Source: Acanthacorydalis orientalis (Eukaryota; Arthropoda; Insecta; Megaloptera; Corydalidae). From it: DNA of 64,000 bases. Within the stretch, counting starts at the first letter, position 1; every line of letters begins with the position of its first letter. A program made the translations under genes and the position numbers. The notes under the pieces are model-generated. The model searched no databases. It was not told the DNA's origin and was given only the letters and a program-made list of their open reading frames with translations. The stretch lies in contig CM068323.1 of NCBI GenBank assembly GCA_034766995.1, positions 2,776,967-2,840,966 on the forward strand, read 5' to 3'. Of this stretch, positions 35,230-47,002 are shown one piece after another.

Positions 35230-36805
35230 GCCCCGTGCACACTACTGACGCGTCACACACAATCACGTGATAAGACCGTAAGTGAGAACTAATTTTACTT
35301 TGGTTTCAATGGTATCGATGCACACTGCTGTCACTGTATGCATATCACGTCTGACGCATACGGTTCTTATCTCAGCTAGTGTTGACACGTTCTCACATAT
35401 TTCTGTTTCTGCAGACATTTTGTGACGTGATAACAATTTTGAACCAGTTGTCAATTGACATTTCAATTTGGAAAGTTTCGAGATAAATTGAAAATGTGTC
35501 GATTTTAATTGAAAATAACATACAAATGTATTTTTTTTATTTTATTATGGTAAAGTATAACATAACCTTGTATAATATATATTATAAATAATATAACATA
35601 TAGTATAGTATAATATAACCTAATAAAACAATTTGGTTCTTCCAGATGTAAAAATAACTCTAAAATAAATTAACAACATTGTTATTTATTAAAATATTTT
35701 TTTATAACAGTTATTATTATCGAATAATATAAAAAAATCTTGATAGCGCCCAACAGAATAATTCTAAAATCTAGGCAAGGGTAAAGGTAGCAATATAAAG
35801 TTGTGAGACTGCAACGACATGATCCCTTACTTCTTGTAACGGTGTAATTCTCATACAGAGAACAGTGCGCATACACAGAACAGTCTAGAGGCCGACGAAA
35901 TACCCTGCACCGTGATGGAAGAATGCCAAACGCATTTTCAACGACTCGTCGAGCTCTCGTCAATCGATAATCGAATATCTTTTTGTTTTCATCTCATACG
36001 CGGTGATGTCTACTATGTGGTCGAAGTAAGTATGACTTCAGCGGGAAAGTTTCATCTCCAAATACAGCGTAGGGAAGCGGTGGAGAATTTTCACTCGATG
36101 GGCTGTCTGATTGTGTGAAAATTGCTTGGTCTTGCAACTTTTTTCCAAGTAGAACTAGTGAACGGAAGCCTTTATAATTAAAATATTTCGAGTCTCTTCG
36201 AATCGGACACTGCATGCCGATGCTTCCCATCAATTGCTGCAACGCGGCTTAGGAATTGATTTTTAAACACAGATTTTTCAATTTTTCAGCCAACATTTTC
36301 TAAATTTTTTAATTTGACACCAGTATGAAAACTGGATTCAATCTCTTATTGCAAACAGATCTATCTGTCCTACTATGCTGAATACCATACGATAACTGAA
36401 TTCAAAGCACTTGAAAGAGTTTACAGTGGCAAGAAATCTAAAAATAAAATATTCAATTTAAAAAGTTTTGTAAACAGCAGAAGAAAGTGGAGATACTGAA
36501 CAGCGAATGTCACATTTTACAGTCGCCTGAAGTTCGAGTGGGATATGTATTTTTTGATACCATTTTCACGTACTCGAAAAACGACAACAAACATCAAGAA
36601 CATAGAGAATTCGTCGACAGTCCTTCATTCTACTTCGCACTCTACCTCTGAGAGCGAAGTATAGCATATAGTTGTGTAGCATTACAAGAAAATAATAAAT
36701 AAATAAAGATAGTTGTTTTGTGTTAAATTTACCTTAAACACAAGGCGAGTTTTTCTTCCGTACTGATGACTTCTCGCATTTCTGTGTTCTTGGATCTTAC
36801 TCTTC
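35230..36805 (-). mobile_element. PIF/Harbinger element H1, one end lost
   Basis: The left end gccccgtgcacactactgac follows TTAA (35226-35229) and matches the left end of H2. Collinear with H2 (58229-59760) until about 36805, where similarity stops and the opposite end is missing. Confidence 0.8.
35850..36700 (-). pseudogene. Harbinger transposase (DDE nuclease), broken (H1)
   Basis: The minus strand gives YNYKGFRSLVL-like residues (FNYKGFRSLVLLGKK), then LPYAVFGDETFPLKSYLLRP, then TRARRVVENAFGILPSRCRV. These are in order the YNYKG.HS.VL, P..(I/V)GDEAFPL...L(M/L)RP and (L/T)SRARR(V)VENAFGIL blocks of PIF/Harbinger nucleases. Frameshifts and stops separate them. H2 has the same blocks. Confidence 0.8.
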
Positions 36806-37354
36806 CATAAGGCCATAGCGTCGGCATCCAGACTCCATCTCACTGTCAACATTTATTTTCTGTGAACTTGCATCAGGCCTTACAGCGTTCGCGTGACTGT
36901 TGTTTGCCTCAACTTGTCGACGCCGCCTCATCCTCCGCATTCGTTCTGATGCTGTCAAAGGAGCCTTTATGGATTCTTCATTTAGTCTTCATTCACTTCG
37001 TAACCGTTTACAATACTTATTTACCTTCCAGTTTCGAAGATATTTGGACATTTTTAAAATTTTAGAGAAAATTAGTCCAAGTTTAACATTTTATCAGTGT
37101 ATATCTCTTCAATTGCTCTCACTATTGTCACTGTTAGTATTTTATTTTATAGTACTTGTCCAGCTCTGCCAAACGATACCTCACACAACATCCTACGCGC
37201 ACACACTCTCGAGCTACATTAATTTTCGCGCGCGGCGAACCGATAATGTTTCACTACAATTTGGCGACAATGTTGTGGCGGCCTGTGACATCACACGCTT
37301 AAGGTTAACATTGCGTAACATTCTTACATCTTTGCTCTAATAAACCATGTATTG
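36806..37354. other. Unassigned sequence
   Basis: A 146-residue plus-strand frame (36900-37340) shows no recognised motif, and leucine/serine-rich AT-biased composition suggests chance. Not called. Confidence 0.35.
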
Positions 37355-37492
37355 CTTATTTGGATATGCGTTATAGTTTTAAAGTTATTAAGATTTGTTG
37401 AATACATACAAAATTGTAACATCGACTTTCACATAGTCTCCACCCATACTGAAACCGCGGTGTAAGACGTTTTCCGTCAAAAAAATAACTTT
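37355..37492. repeat. Dispersed repeat, copy 1
   Basis: Matches 42718-42832 in the same orientation (gcgttatagttt(t)aaagttattaag ... ccgcggtgtaagacgttttc) with small indels. Nature unknown. Confidence 0.65.
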
Positions 37493-37588
37493 GTTATTAT
37501 AAGTGAAAAATCAGCTTATTTTACCGTGAGCACATGTGTTTCGGAATGTACTTTGTATAATGTACACTGCATATACTTTCTGTTTTAA

Positions 37589-38300
37589 GGGGACCCGGTA
37601 GTCTAGAATTTTCGAAAAATCGATTTTTTTTTTTCGAAAGTATAGTATCTTAAAAATATACTGTTAAAATTTGATGACGAAATTCAGAGTATTTCAGGAT
37701 CTACAGCCCATTAGATACTTGCTACTATACTACTTTTAATATACTTGCTTGAAACTTTAAATGCGTTTATCTCGAAACTACTTTTTTTCGTCTTGCGGGG
37801 GCCAGAAAAAAAAACTACTTGACTGATTTGTCTGAAATTTTAATATGTTATTCTGAATAGCTTTAGCTCTCGCTGGTAGTAAAACTAATAGTTTCTGTAA
37901 AATATTTATATTTTTTTTATTAACAAAACATTCAAAAATACTGGTCGTTTTCAAACTTGTACTTTTGACTACGCGCCATTTTGTCAAATTTTTTTTTTAT
38001 TCTACTTCCTGCGATAGCTATACTTATACTAATTAAAAATTCGTCAATTGTTTTATTTCAGATCAGAGGGAGAGATAAATCATCATTCACCACGCAATTC
38101 CATTTTTTTAGAGAGGGAGACTTCAGCATCATTTTTCTAATTAAAAAAAAAATTTTTTTGTGTCTTTATTTTCATTTTTGTGTAGTTTATTAGTAATAAA
38201 ATAAGTGTAAAAAAATTTGAAAGCATTATTCATTACCCTCATATAGAAAAAAAATTTTTAAAATAGCTTTAATTTTAGGCCGCTAGACCACCGGGTCCCC
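37589..38300. mobile_element. TTAA MITE family C, copy C5 (712 bp)
   Basis: TTAA on both sides (37585-37588 and 38301-38304). Complete inverted ends, with one G-to-A change in the left end (cccggtagtctag). Confidence 0.88.
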
Positions 38301-38900
38301 TTAAGTGCACGGGTAGAAACGCTACGGGTTCACTGATTTAACAGGTGCAAACTAAACCCAAAATGTTCAATATGAGTCATTTGTGTTGAACTGTAGTAGC
38401 TTGTTCTTTTGAAATTTCTGGGCCGAAAACCACTGGAAACAGATTGTCGGATGCACAAATAACAGTTTGAATTCTCCCAACGCACAGTTCTATAGATTTT
38501 GTAATCGAAAGTATAAAAGTGAAAGATAAATTTGTTACTGACAAAAGTTGTAGATCAATAATATTAACGAAAATGTATACACATTTGTAGACATTAACGA
38601 TAATTGAATGATAAAATTTTGTATATTGTCAGTTAATTATAAATATTTATTTATTTAACACTAAACCTACCGACACTTCTTGTATACCTATTCCTACCGT
38701 GCCCGGTCAAAATGACCGGTGATTAAAAAAGTATGATTGAACGTAAATAATAGTTAATTTATTACTGAATTTATATAAAATGAACAGCTGTCGTAAAATA
38801 GCGACCCTAATTTATTTTTATATAATTTTAATTATAAACTTGAAAAGAGAAAAAAAAAATAAACGGTATTTATTTAGTTCATAGTCCCATACAAGATGTA

Positions 38901-39833
38901 TGAGGTCAGACAATTAAGTAATGCGACCGATTTTTTTTCTCGGCCTGTGGTAACACTGCGAACCTGTAACTCCGCCACCGTAATAGCAGATCCCTTCTCT
39001 CTCGATTTAGACCTTGACCACCCTCGTACGATCATTTCTTCGCCAGCTGTTTAGTGTTTTGTAACAACGCGCGAGTAGTGCATGTCACGAAAATGGAACA
39101 GAGAAATTTAGAGCAACGGTGCGCGAGATTGTCTCGAGCAGGTTGAAAGTGATCCTACTCTTCTCGATCGAGTTATTACTGGTGATGAAAGTTGGTTCTT
39201 TCAATATGACCCCGAAACTAAACGACAAAGCCAACAGTGGTTGTCCGCTGGAGCACCAAGGCCAAAGAAGGCGGGAATGAGCAAGTCCAAAGTGAAAACC
39301 ATGTTGATTTGCTTCTTCGACAGCAAAGGGGTGGTTCGCAAAGAGTTCGTACCACCTGGACAAACCGTAAATCAAGTATTCTTCCGCAATGTGCTCGAAA
39401 AATTACGAAAAAAAGTGCTCAGAGTGCGTCCAGAGGTCGCAAAGACTTGGGTTCTGCATCACGACAATGCTCCCTGTCACAGTGCGTTCAGTGTCTCCCA
39501 GTTTTTGGCGTCTAAAGGCATCGCAACGTTACCACAACCGCCCTATTCACCGGACATGGCACCCTGCGACATTTTCCTATTCCCCCATATGAAAAAATTC
39601 GTCAAAGGTCGACATTTTGACTCCATTGAAGATATCCAAGAATCTGTGACGAGAGTACTCGGAGAGGTCCCACAAGAAGTGTTCCAGAATTGTTACGAAA
39701 ACTGGAAAACTCGCTGGAATAAGTGTATAGATGCGGGAGGGGACTACTTTAAAGGGGATCGCAGCGATGTACCTTAATTTTTAAATATACTCGATTTTTG
39801 AATTTTGTCGCATTACTTAATTGTCTGACCTCG
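38901..39833 (+). mobile_element. Mariner family A, copy A7 (internally deleted, 933 bp)
   Basis: TA at 38899-38900 and 39834-39835. The left end carries one change (tgaggtcag). Plus orientation. The junction joins cagagaaatttagagcaacg-gtgcgcg to agattgtctcgagcag, deleting most of the DNA-binding region. Confidence 0.93.
39125..39777 (+). pseudogene. Mariner A7 transposase derivative, catalytic domain
   Basis: LEQVESDPTLLDRVITGDESW, HHDNAPCH and YSPDMAPCD are in one open frame to 39777, preserving DD34D. The upstream ATG of MEQRN is out of frame with it because of the deletion. Missing helix-turn-helix motifs. Confidence 0.85.
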
Positions 39834-40378
39834 TATTTCTTAGAAAAAAGAAAAAAAGCAGATGTAAATACTGAAGAATATATTGTATGCATATTTGAAG
39901 AAAAGTCTTAAAGTTTGATAGCGATATAATAACGTTTAAATATGTGTAAGTTGTACAGAAGTTTGAAAACGATCAATTTGACCGGTAGTGGTAGGTTAGT
40001 ATTAATATATAAGTCATGATAAGATCTAGAAATGTATTTTTCATTGTCAATCTATTTCAATCACAAACTACAGACTTTCTTAAATTAGAATTTCATAATC
40101 ACTTGCGCTGAAGTTTGATAGCTTAGCCGTCACTGTAAATGGATTCCGAACTCAGGAATTATCTTCACTGGATTTTGGAAAATATTGTAAAATGCTTGAT
40201 TGTAAGTCATGCAAGTTTTCTAAAATTACGTTAGAAACTTCTTTAAATTATTTAGAATTTATTTCACTCAAAAATTCAAGAAAGGTGGGAAACAATCAAA
40301 ATTATTCTGTTCAACTCGAGTAATCCAGAATTGTAACTTTGTATCAAAAGACTCAATTTTGTCTCTTGCATATTTTAA

Positions 40379-41645
40379 TCCTTATGTTAGTAACCAACTT
40401 TACCGACGTCTTTTAGCAACCGGGTACCCGGGTACGCACAGACCTGAGTATTAAAAATTTTGTTTATTTTATTAAAAAAATGTTTTTTTAAACATTTTTT
40501 TCTTGAAATATTAATAATTAGTGTTAATTAAAGAAAAAAAATATTAATAACAATATAGAATTGTGAATCTGCATGGATAACTTCTTTACTACTCTACCCG
40601 TTGCTAAACATTTGTTATCGTGGAATATTACCATTGTTGGCACGGTAAAAAAAATAAACCTTACATCCCTAGTGTTATGGGAGCAAATAAGACACGGGAG
40701 CAGTATTCGACAGTTTTTGGATTTCACGAAAAAGTTACCATGTGTTCCTACGTCCCTAAAAAAAATAAAGCTGTCATTCTGTTATCTACAATGCATTCAG
40801 ATGCATCTGTTGGCGATGACGCTAAACAAAAACCAGAAATCATAATTTTTTATAATAAATATAAAGCTGGTGTTGACACAATGGACCAAATGGTCCGGAG
40901 GTACACAAGTCAACGACGATCTTCGAGATGGCCAATGGCAATGTTCTTCAACATGCTAGACATTTCTTCACTTGCATCATATATAATTTATTATGCAAAT
41001 AATAAAATGATCGCCAAAAAAACGACAGAACGTCGTCAATTTATGCGTAAGCTAAGTGAAGAACTGGCATTGCCGATGATTGAACACCGCACGGCGAATC
41101 CACAAGTAGTGCGCCACTTCTCAACAAAAATTGCCATTGAAAGCATTTTAGGCCATGCACTGACAGAAACAGTCGAGGTAAATCCTGGTCCAGTGATTCT
41201 AAAAGATAAAACCGGAAGAAAAAAAGTAACAGGATCTTGTACACTTCTTGTACAGGATCTTGTGTGTATCCAGTATGTGACGAGCACTCAGTTAATCTTG
41301 TACAATGTGTTCAATGTCATTAATTATAAAAAAAAGTGTAATATTTCTTTATTTTTTTAATAAAATTTAGTTGCATGCATTTATAAAAATTATCTTCAAT
41401 TTATTTCCTATGCATTCCACTGTGGGTACCCGGGTACCCGGTTGCTAATGGGACGATGGCTGAAGTTTAAGCTTATTTTTTAAAAAAAGTAAAAAATAAA
41501 TAAATTAAATGCACTCACAACTAGCTTTTTTTTAAGTTAAAAAACGACGATTTGAGAGCTTAAAATGAAATATTGAATTTTCTTTAAGCTATTCATACAA
41601 ATACACCGCGGTGGGTACCCGGGTACCCGGTTACTAACATAAGGG
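40379..41645 (+). mobile_element. piggyBac element PB1, 5' part deleted
   Basis: TTAA at 40375-40378 and 41646-41649. Terminal repeats ccttatgttagtaacc and its complement ggttactaacataagg, with gggtacccgggtac-rich subterminal blocks at both ends. About 1.27 kb versus over 2 kb for a complete element. It is inserted in MITE N2, whose right part follows at 41650. Confidence 0.85.
40576..41360 (+). pseudogene. piggyBac transposase, C-terminal half
   Basis: DNFFTTLPVAKHLLSWNITI carries the second catalytic Asp region of the DDE_Tnp_1_7 domain (family pattern DNFF(T/S)). KYKAGVDTMDQMVRRYT carries the third (GVDxxDQM). The first Asp region is absent. The Cys-rich C-terminal finger is degraded (only scattered Cys after residue 200). 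A frame shift near 40655 joins the MDNFF frame to the long frame starting in 40620. Confidence 0.85.
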
Positions 41646-41750
41646 TTAAGAAGTCTTAAAGTTTGATAGCTATATGATAACGTTTAAATATGTGTAAGTC
41701 GTACAAGAGTTTGAAAATGATCAATTTAACCGGTAGTGGTAGGTTTGGTG
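41646..41750. mobile_element. Right part of a second N-type MITE (N2)
   Basis: Matches the right end of N1 (aagtcttaaagtttgatagc ... accggtagtggtaggttt) and ends at TTAA 41751-41754. The left part lies before PB1, which is inserted in it. Confidence 0.6.
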
Positions 41751-41754
41751 TTAA

Positions 41755-42268
41755 ACATACAAGTCAACATGTTATTTTTACCTTAGAACAAGGTTTATTT
41801 CAAATCTAAAATTAATGATTTAAAAATTAACGGTTTGCACAGCACGTTTTCTCATCACCGACAGTGCAACACGTTATTAAATCAACAAAATGTGTTACAT
41901 TTGCGAAACCAGTCTTCAAAACAATTTTCATAGCTGTCAAACATTAAATGCGGAAACTAGCTATCAAAATTGGTATTTTTTTGGCAAATTAGTACTTGAT
42001 TGAGAAAATTTTTCTTAAATATAAAATGAATTACAGCTCACTTTTTTTTCAAAAAAAGGTTTTCACCCAACGAAAGTACTTTAGTTTACATGGAAAACAT
42101 GTTTAGATACTTTGACAATATAATCCTTATGAGATAACGGGGGTCAAACGTTCTACCGAAGCTGATAGCGCCACACGTTGCCGTGCACAAAGCGGATAGG
42201 CTGAGTGTTTTCGCAATGTATACTTTTATATATATATATATATAATAAATATATATTGTATATATATG

Positions 42269-42299
<31 letters not shown>

Positions 42300-43335
42300 C
42301 AATATATTTATGAAGAGTGGTCTTAAGTGATCACAAGTTTTTCCCAAATTATGACGAAGCGCCACGTTTAACTTCTAAGTTGCCATTCCACGATTTATTT
42401 ATTTCTACTTTCATGTCATACTGGTTATCGGATCTCTAACGACTCCCAGGACGGTAACCACATCGATGGTTCCCTTTTTAATATCATGATAAACGACAGC
42501 GCAAATGGTCACAAAAAAAAGTTATCATAAGCCAATAATTTCATCCTTAGATTAATCATCGATGGAGATTGATGAATAAAGATTAAAATATTTAATTTAA
42601 TTACATTACTTTTACTAGATTTATATACTGCATTTCCGTCTTATAATCCTTTTATCCTAAAACTTATTCTCATTAAGAAAAATTAACGTTTTTGATATTT
42701 AAAAAATGACGATATTAATTTGGATAAGCGTTATAGTTTAAAGTTATTAAGATTTTTTTAATATACATAAAATCGTAACATCGATTTCCACCCATATTAA
42801 ACCCGCGGTGTAAGACGTTTTCCGTCAAAATATCACTCGACTTCTTCACGGCAAACGTTTGACGATCAGTAAACTGAAGTTTATTGAACAACGCATGCAT
42901 ACCAGGGCATATTTCTGTAAAGAAACATTAATTTTCTATATAAAAATGGTACCGAATTAATATTTACTACTAATACATATATATCATCTTCAGTATTTAA
43001 TACTTGTTACTTGAGGAAATGTCCGACATAAATTTTTTTTCACACATTTAAATTTTTTAGATACAATGAGAATATTACAGAGCAAATTGCAAATGTAAAA
43101 ATCACTACAGTACTGGTGCATTCTTCTATACTAGACAATGATTTAAATATAAAAGTAAAGGTGGTATAAAATATTCACATAACTACGACTTGACACATTA
43201 AGGAGAAAGTGTGATTGTAGCTACATAAGAGTCTTTAATTACAGACTTTATTATAATTTGTAATTATATGTTAATGAATGCAGTAACATGTGTTATGTGT
43301 GATTACAACTGTGTACATTAAAAAACACATCTATG
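41755..43335. other. Intergenic; microsatellite and dispersed repeat only
   Basis: Contains (TA)n at about 42224-42300 and the second copy of the dispersed repeat at 42718-42832. No gene recognised. Confidence 0.45.
42718..42832. repeat. Dispersed repeat, copy 2
   Basis: Same orientation as 37355-37492; shares gcgttatagtttaaagttat and gcggtgtaagacgttttccg. Confidence 0.65.
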
Positions 43336-43493
43336 TATGTGATCAGATGTTCTGTACCAGGCCCGTCAAAGTAATATAGGCAACCTTGAGCATCCCTTTT
43401 AGTAAATGCTGACACGACCGGATGGCGTTAGTTGTTCGATTTATGTCATCTTGTATATCGATTTACTATTGGCAGAGAACATGAACACATATA
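43336..43493. repeat. Direct duplication flanking mariner A8, left unit
   Basis: tatgtgatcagatgttctg ... ggcagagaacatgaac is repeated in the same orientation at 44406-44563, with a handful of substitutions over about 158 bp. Mariner A8 lies exactly between the two units. Confidence 0.9.
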
Positions 43494-44405
43494 CGAGGTC
43501 AGACAATTAAGTAATGCGACAAAATTCAAAAATCGAGTATATTTAAAAATTAAGGTACATCGCTGCGATCCCCTTCAAAGTAGTCCCCTCCCGCATCTAT
43601 ACACTTATTCCAGCGAGTTTTCCAGTTTTCGTAACAATTCTGGAACACTTCTTGTGGGACCTCTCCGAGTACCCTCGTCACAGATTCTTGGATATCTTCA
43701 ACGGAGTCAAAATGTCGACCTTTGACGAATTTTTTCATATGGGGGAATAGGAAAAAGTCGCAGGGTGACATGTCCGGTGAATAGGGCGGTTGTGGTAACG
43801 TTGCGATGCCTTTAGACGCCAAAAACTGAGAGACACTGAACGCACTGTGACAGGGAGCATTGTCGTGATGCAGAACCCAAGTCTTCGCGATCTCTGGACG
43901 CACTTTGAGCACCCTTTTTCGTAATTTTTCGAGCACATTGCGGTAGAATACTTGATTTACGGTTTGTCCAGGTGGTACGAACTCTTTGTGAACCACCCCT
44001 TTGCTGTCGAACAAGCAAATCAACATGGTTTTCACTTTGGACTTGCTCATTCTCGCCTTCTTTGGCCTTGGTGCTCCAGGGGACAGCCACTGTTGGCTTT
44101 GTCGTTTAGTTTCGGGGTCATATTGAAAGAACCAACTTTCATAACCAGTAATAACTCGATCGAGAAGAGTAGGATCACTTTAAATTTGGTTGCTCTAAAT
44201 TTCTCTGTTCCATTTTCGTGACATGCACTACTCGCGCGTTGTTACAAAACACTAAACAGCTGGCGAAGAAATGATCGTACGAGGGTGGTCAAGGTCTCAA
44301 TCGAGAGAGTAGGGATCTGCTATTACGGTGGCGGAGTTACAGGTTCGCAGTGTTACCACAGGCCGAGAAAAAAAATCGGTCGCATTACTTAATTGTCTGA
44401 CCTCG
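43494..44405 (-). mobile_element. Mariner family A, copy A8 (internally deleted, 912 bp)
   Basis: Both family A ends, TA at 43492-43493 and 44406-44407. Its leader (gagaaatttagagcaacc) is fused to aaatttaaagtgatcc, another unique junction. Confidence 0.93.
43550..44186 (-). pseudogene. Mariner A8 transposase remnant, first catalytic Asp lost
   Basis: Catalytic-only class. The first motif reads ITGYESW (Asp to Tyr); HHDNAPCH and YSPDMSPCD are normal. The C-terminus is intact. Missing helix-turn-helix. Confidence 0.85.
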
Positions 44406-44563
44406 TATGTGATCAGATGTTCTGAACCAGGCGCGTCAAAGTAACATGGCAACCTTGAGCATCCTTTTTAGTAAATGCTGACACGACAGGATGGCGTTAG
44501 TTGTTCGATTTGTGTCATTTTGTATATCGATTTACTATTGGCAGAGAACATGAACATATACGT
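44406..44563. repeat. Direct duplication flanking mariner A8, right unit
   Basis: Second copy of 43336-43493, running on into repeat S without a break. It is therefore probably the original and the left unit the duplicate, or the two arose together. Confidence 0.9.
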
Positions 44564-45602
44564 GTTTTCTTATTGGTCAAAGACAAATTGGATTCTTAAG
44601 AAGACGCTGTTCGAAAATTACATTTGTTTTACATGTGTTTAACATTTTTATTATTTAGAGTTTGCGAAATAAATTGTGATTGAAGCAGGTGAGTTGTATT
44701 TTAATTAGATTAACTTTAATTGTTAATAGTTATTTATGTGTAATAATATTTGTATTGTAGAGCACGTTTTCGGATTCAAACAATATGGCAATTGGTGGAG
44801 AACATGTGGATTAAGCATGTAGAGTGAAAAGATTGTCAGCATAATTTTAGATCATGCGATTTTACCAACTCCCAACAAAACTGTATCAAGAGATCAGCGG
44901 TCCTCTCGTTGTGTTTGGAAAGACAGGTATAAAATATTTTTTTTCTTAACATAACCTTCTTGTGATTATTACATACGGTTTTTGAAAAATAACAATTTTT
45001 CAAAACCATGCTATGTGAGAAACAATGATCTGAAAATACCCAATTTGTTTCTGGGTAACAAGAAACATTTGTATAATAAATGCTGTTTAAATTTTAGTCA
45101 AGGTCCGCAGTGTTCTCATCAACCAGTACGATGGAAACACTGATTGCTCCTACCATTGCAGATGTGATCGATCTACCAGTGAATGTAAGTATTCTCAATA
45201 CTATAATTTATTTTGAAAATTATAAACATTTCTACTATAATTACTATTCAAATTGTAGCCACCATCTGCAATGTTTCCATTATTATTCTAATGGAAACAC
45301 TGATGGTGTAAGTTAATTGAGTAATTCAAAACAGTACACAGTTATACGATACAATATATAACATACATTTTAAATCACAACTAATAATTATTTTAAAATT
45401 TAATAGTGTACTAATTTCTTGAAATTCATAAATGTTTACATTGGTCTTTATACATTAGCAAACATAAATATATTTTTTATAGGTTCGTGTCAGGAGTATG
45501 GTAGATTTAGGTAAACAGTGAATAGAAGAGGTGTGGTTATGTTTGTTTTTCTGGAAAAGAAGTCCAAAAGGTTATCGTTTATTATGGAAATGAATTGCTT
45601 TA

Positions 45603-46897
45603 CGAGGGTGGTCCCAGAAGTACCCGACCCAACAAAGAAAACACAAAAATTTTTGGAAAAAAATATATTTATTTTTCAACATAATCTCCTTCCAGCTCTA
45701 TACACTTTTCCCAGCGATGTTCAATAAGTTCGATACCCTTTTTATAATAAGAACTGTCTTGCTCCTCAAAATACCCATTAACTGCCGACATCACTTCTTC
45801 ATCGTTGGGAAATCTTTGACCACTGAGCCATTTTTTCAAGTTTGGGAACAGAAAATAATCCGAGGGGGCTAAATCTGGCGAATAGGGTGCATGAGGTAGC
45901 AATTCAAACTTTAATTCATTAATTTTGGCCATTGCAATGACGGATTTGTGAGCTGGTGCATTGTCTTGATGAAACAACACTTTCTTCTTAGCCAAATGCG
46001 GCCATTTTTGCTTGATTTCTTCGCTCAAACGTTGCAATAAGTTCGCATAATACTCTCCGTTGATAGTTTTTCCTTTTCCAAGATAGTCAATGAAAATTAT
46101 CCCACGCGCATCCCAAAAAACCGACGCCATGACCTTGCCTGCAGATGAAACGGTCTTCGCCTTCTTTGGAGCCGGTTCTCCCTTTTCAGCCCATTGTTTT
46201 GATTGTTCTTTTGTCTCGGGTGTGAAGTGATGGAGCCATGTTTCATCCATGGTTATGAAACGGCGTAAAAATTTTGCTTTGTTGCTGTGAAACTTCGCTA
46301 AACACTCAATTGAAACATCTTCACGACACTGTTTTGGCTCGAGTGTGAGCAAACGCGGCACCCATCTTGCACACAGCTTTCTCATGTCCAAATTTTCAGG
46401 TAATATGCGATGTACCGCACTTTTTGAAATGCCTACTATGTCTGCTAGCTCGCGCACTTTCAGTCGACGATCATCCAGTACCGCTTTGTGGATTTTCTTC
46501 ACCATTTCTGGAGTCGTCACCTCATTTGGTCGACCACTGCGATGCTCGTCTTGGCAGCTCGTACGGCCTCGTTTAAACTCCGCTACCCAATATTTCACTG
46601 TTGTAAACGAAGGAGCAGACTCACTCAGAGTAGAATCCAGTTCAGCTTTTATATTGGTCGGGCTGATGCCTTTCAAATAAAAGTATTGTATCACGTAACG
46701 ATGACCAATTTTCTCCATTTTCACAAATTCACTGAAAACGTTCACTATTGATGGCTGCCAAACAAATACTAAACAACGTGGCGTCCTCAAACTTGAAACA
46801 TATGCTTTATAGTTTGTGTACTTTCTAATACAGTGATATTTTTCAAACAACTACCGCCATCTCTAGGTCAGGCCGGGTATTTCTGGGACCACTCTCG
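45603..46897 (-). mobile_element. Mariner family B, copy B1, apparently complete (1295 bp)
   Basis: Terminal repeats cgagggtggtcccagaagta / complement, flanked by TA at 45601-45602 and 46898-46899. The only mariner in the window with full length, both ends and an uninterrupted transposase. Inserted in repeat S, where the other copy has an empty site. Confidence 0.95.
45669..46718 (-). CDS. Mariner B1 transposase, intact
   Basis: The ATG at 46718 (MEKIGHRYVIQYFYLKG) gives 349 residues, the normal mariner length; the frame also extends upstream but that part is terminal sequence. Two helix-turn-helix regions are visible: FTTVKYWVAEFKRGR, and LKVRELADIVGISKSAVHRI. The linker is GRP-like (SGRPNEV). 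The catalytic triad is ITMDETW, FHQDNAPAH and YSPDLAPSD, with 34 residues between the second and third Asp. The C-terminal block is IEHRWEKCIELEGDYVEK. It cuts and pastes its own DNA into TA sites. No disabling change is visible, so it may be recent and functional. Confidence 0.92.
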   Translation of the reverse strand: MEKIGHRYVIQYFYLKGISPTNIKAELDSTLSESAPSFTTVKYWVAEFKRGRTSCQDEHRSGRPNEVTTPEMVKKIHKAVLDDRRLKVRELADIVGISKSAVHRILPENLDMRKLCARWVPRLLTLEPKQCREDVSIECLAKFHSNKAKFLRRFITMDETWLHHFTPETKEQSKQWAEKGEPAPKKAKTVSSAGKVMASVFWDARGIIFIDYLGKGKTINGEYYANLLQRLSEEIKQKWPHLAKKKVLFHQDNAPAHKSVIAMAKINELKFELLPHAPYSPDLAPSDYFLFPNLKKWLSGQRFPNDEEVMSAVNGYFEEQDSSYYKKGIELIEHRWEKCIELEGDYVEK

Positions 46898-46988
46898 TAC
46901 CATCGATTAATTCATTAATGACTTTTTTGAGATTGATTCCTTTAAAACCAGAGGTGTGAACGACTACATTATGTTGTACCAAACATGC

Positions 46989-47002
46989 ATGATCAGTAAT
47001 TT
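46989..47002. repeat. 14-bp target site duplication of LINE fragment, left
   Basis: ATGATCAGTAATTT, repeated at 47526-47539 around the LINE fragment. Confidence 0.85.

Larger units (their letters stand above)
38659..40001. mobile_element. TTAA-flanked MITE N1, split by mariner A7
   Basis: Ends cactaaacctaccgacac (left) and complement of ggtaggttagta (right), flanked by TTAA at 38655-38658 and 40002-40005. Subterminal ggtcaaaatgaccggt and gatcaatttgaccggt palindromes are typical of piggyBac-type ends. About 410 bp without the mariner. Non-coding. Confidence 0.65.

Noticed and set aside
36900..37340. 146-residue plus-strand frame
   Set aside because: No motif, AT-biased Leu/Ser composition, adjacent to Harbinger debris. 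Insufficient support.
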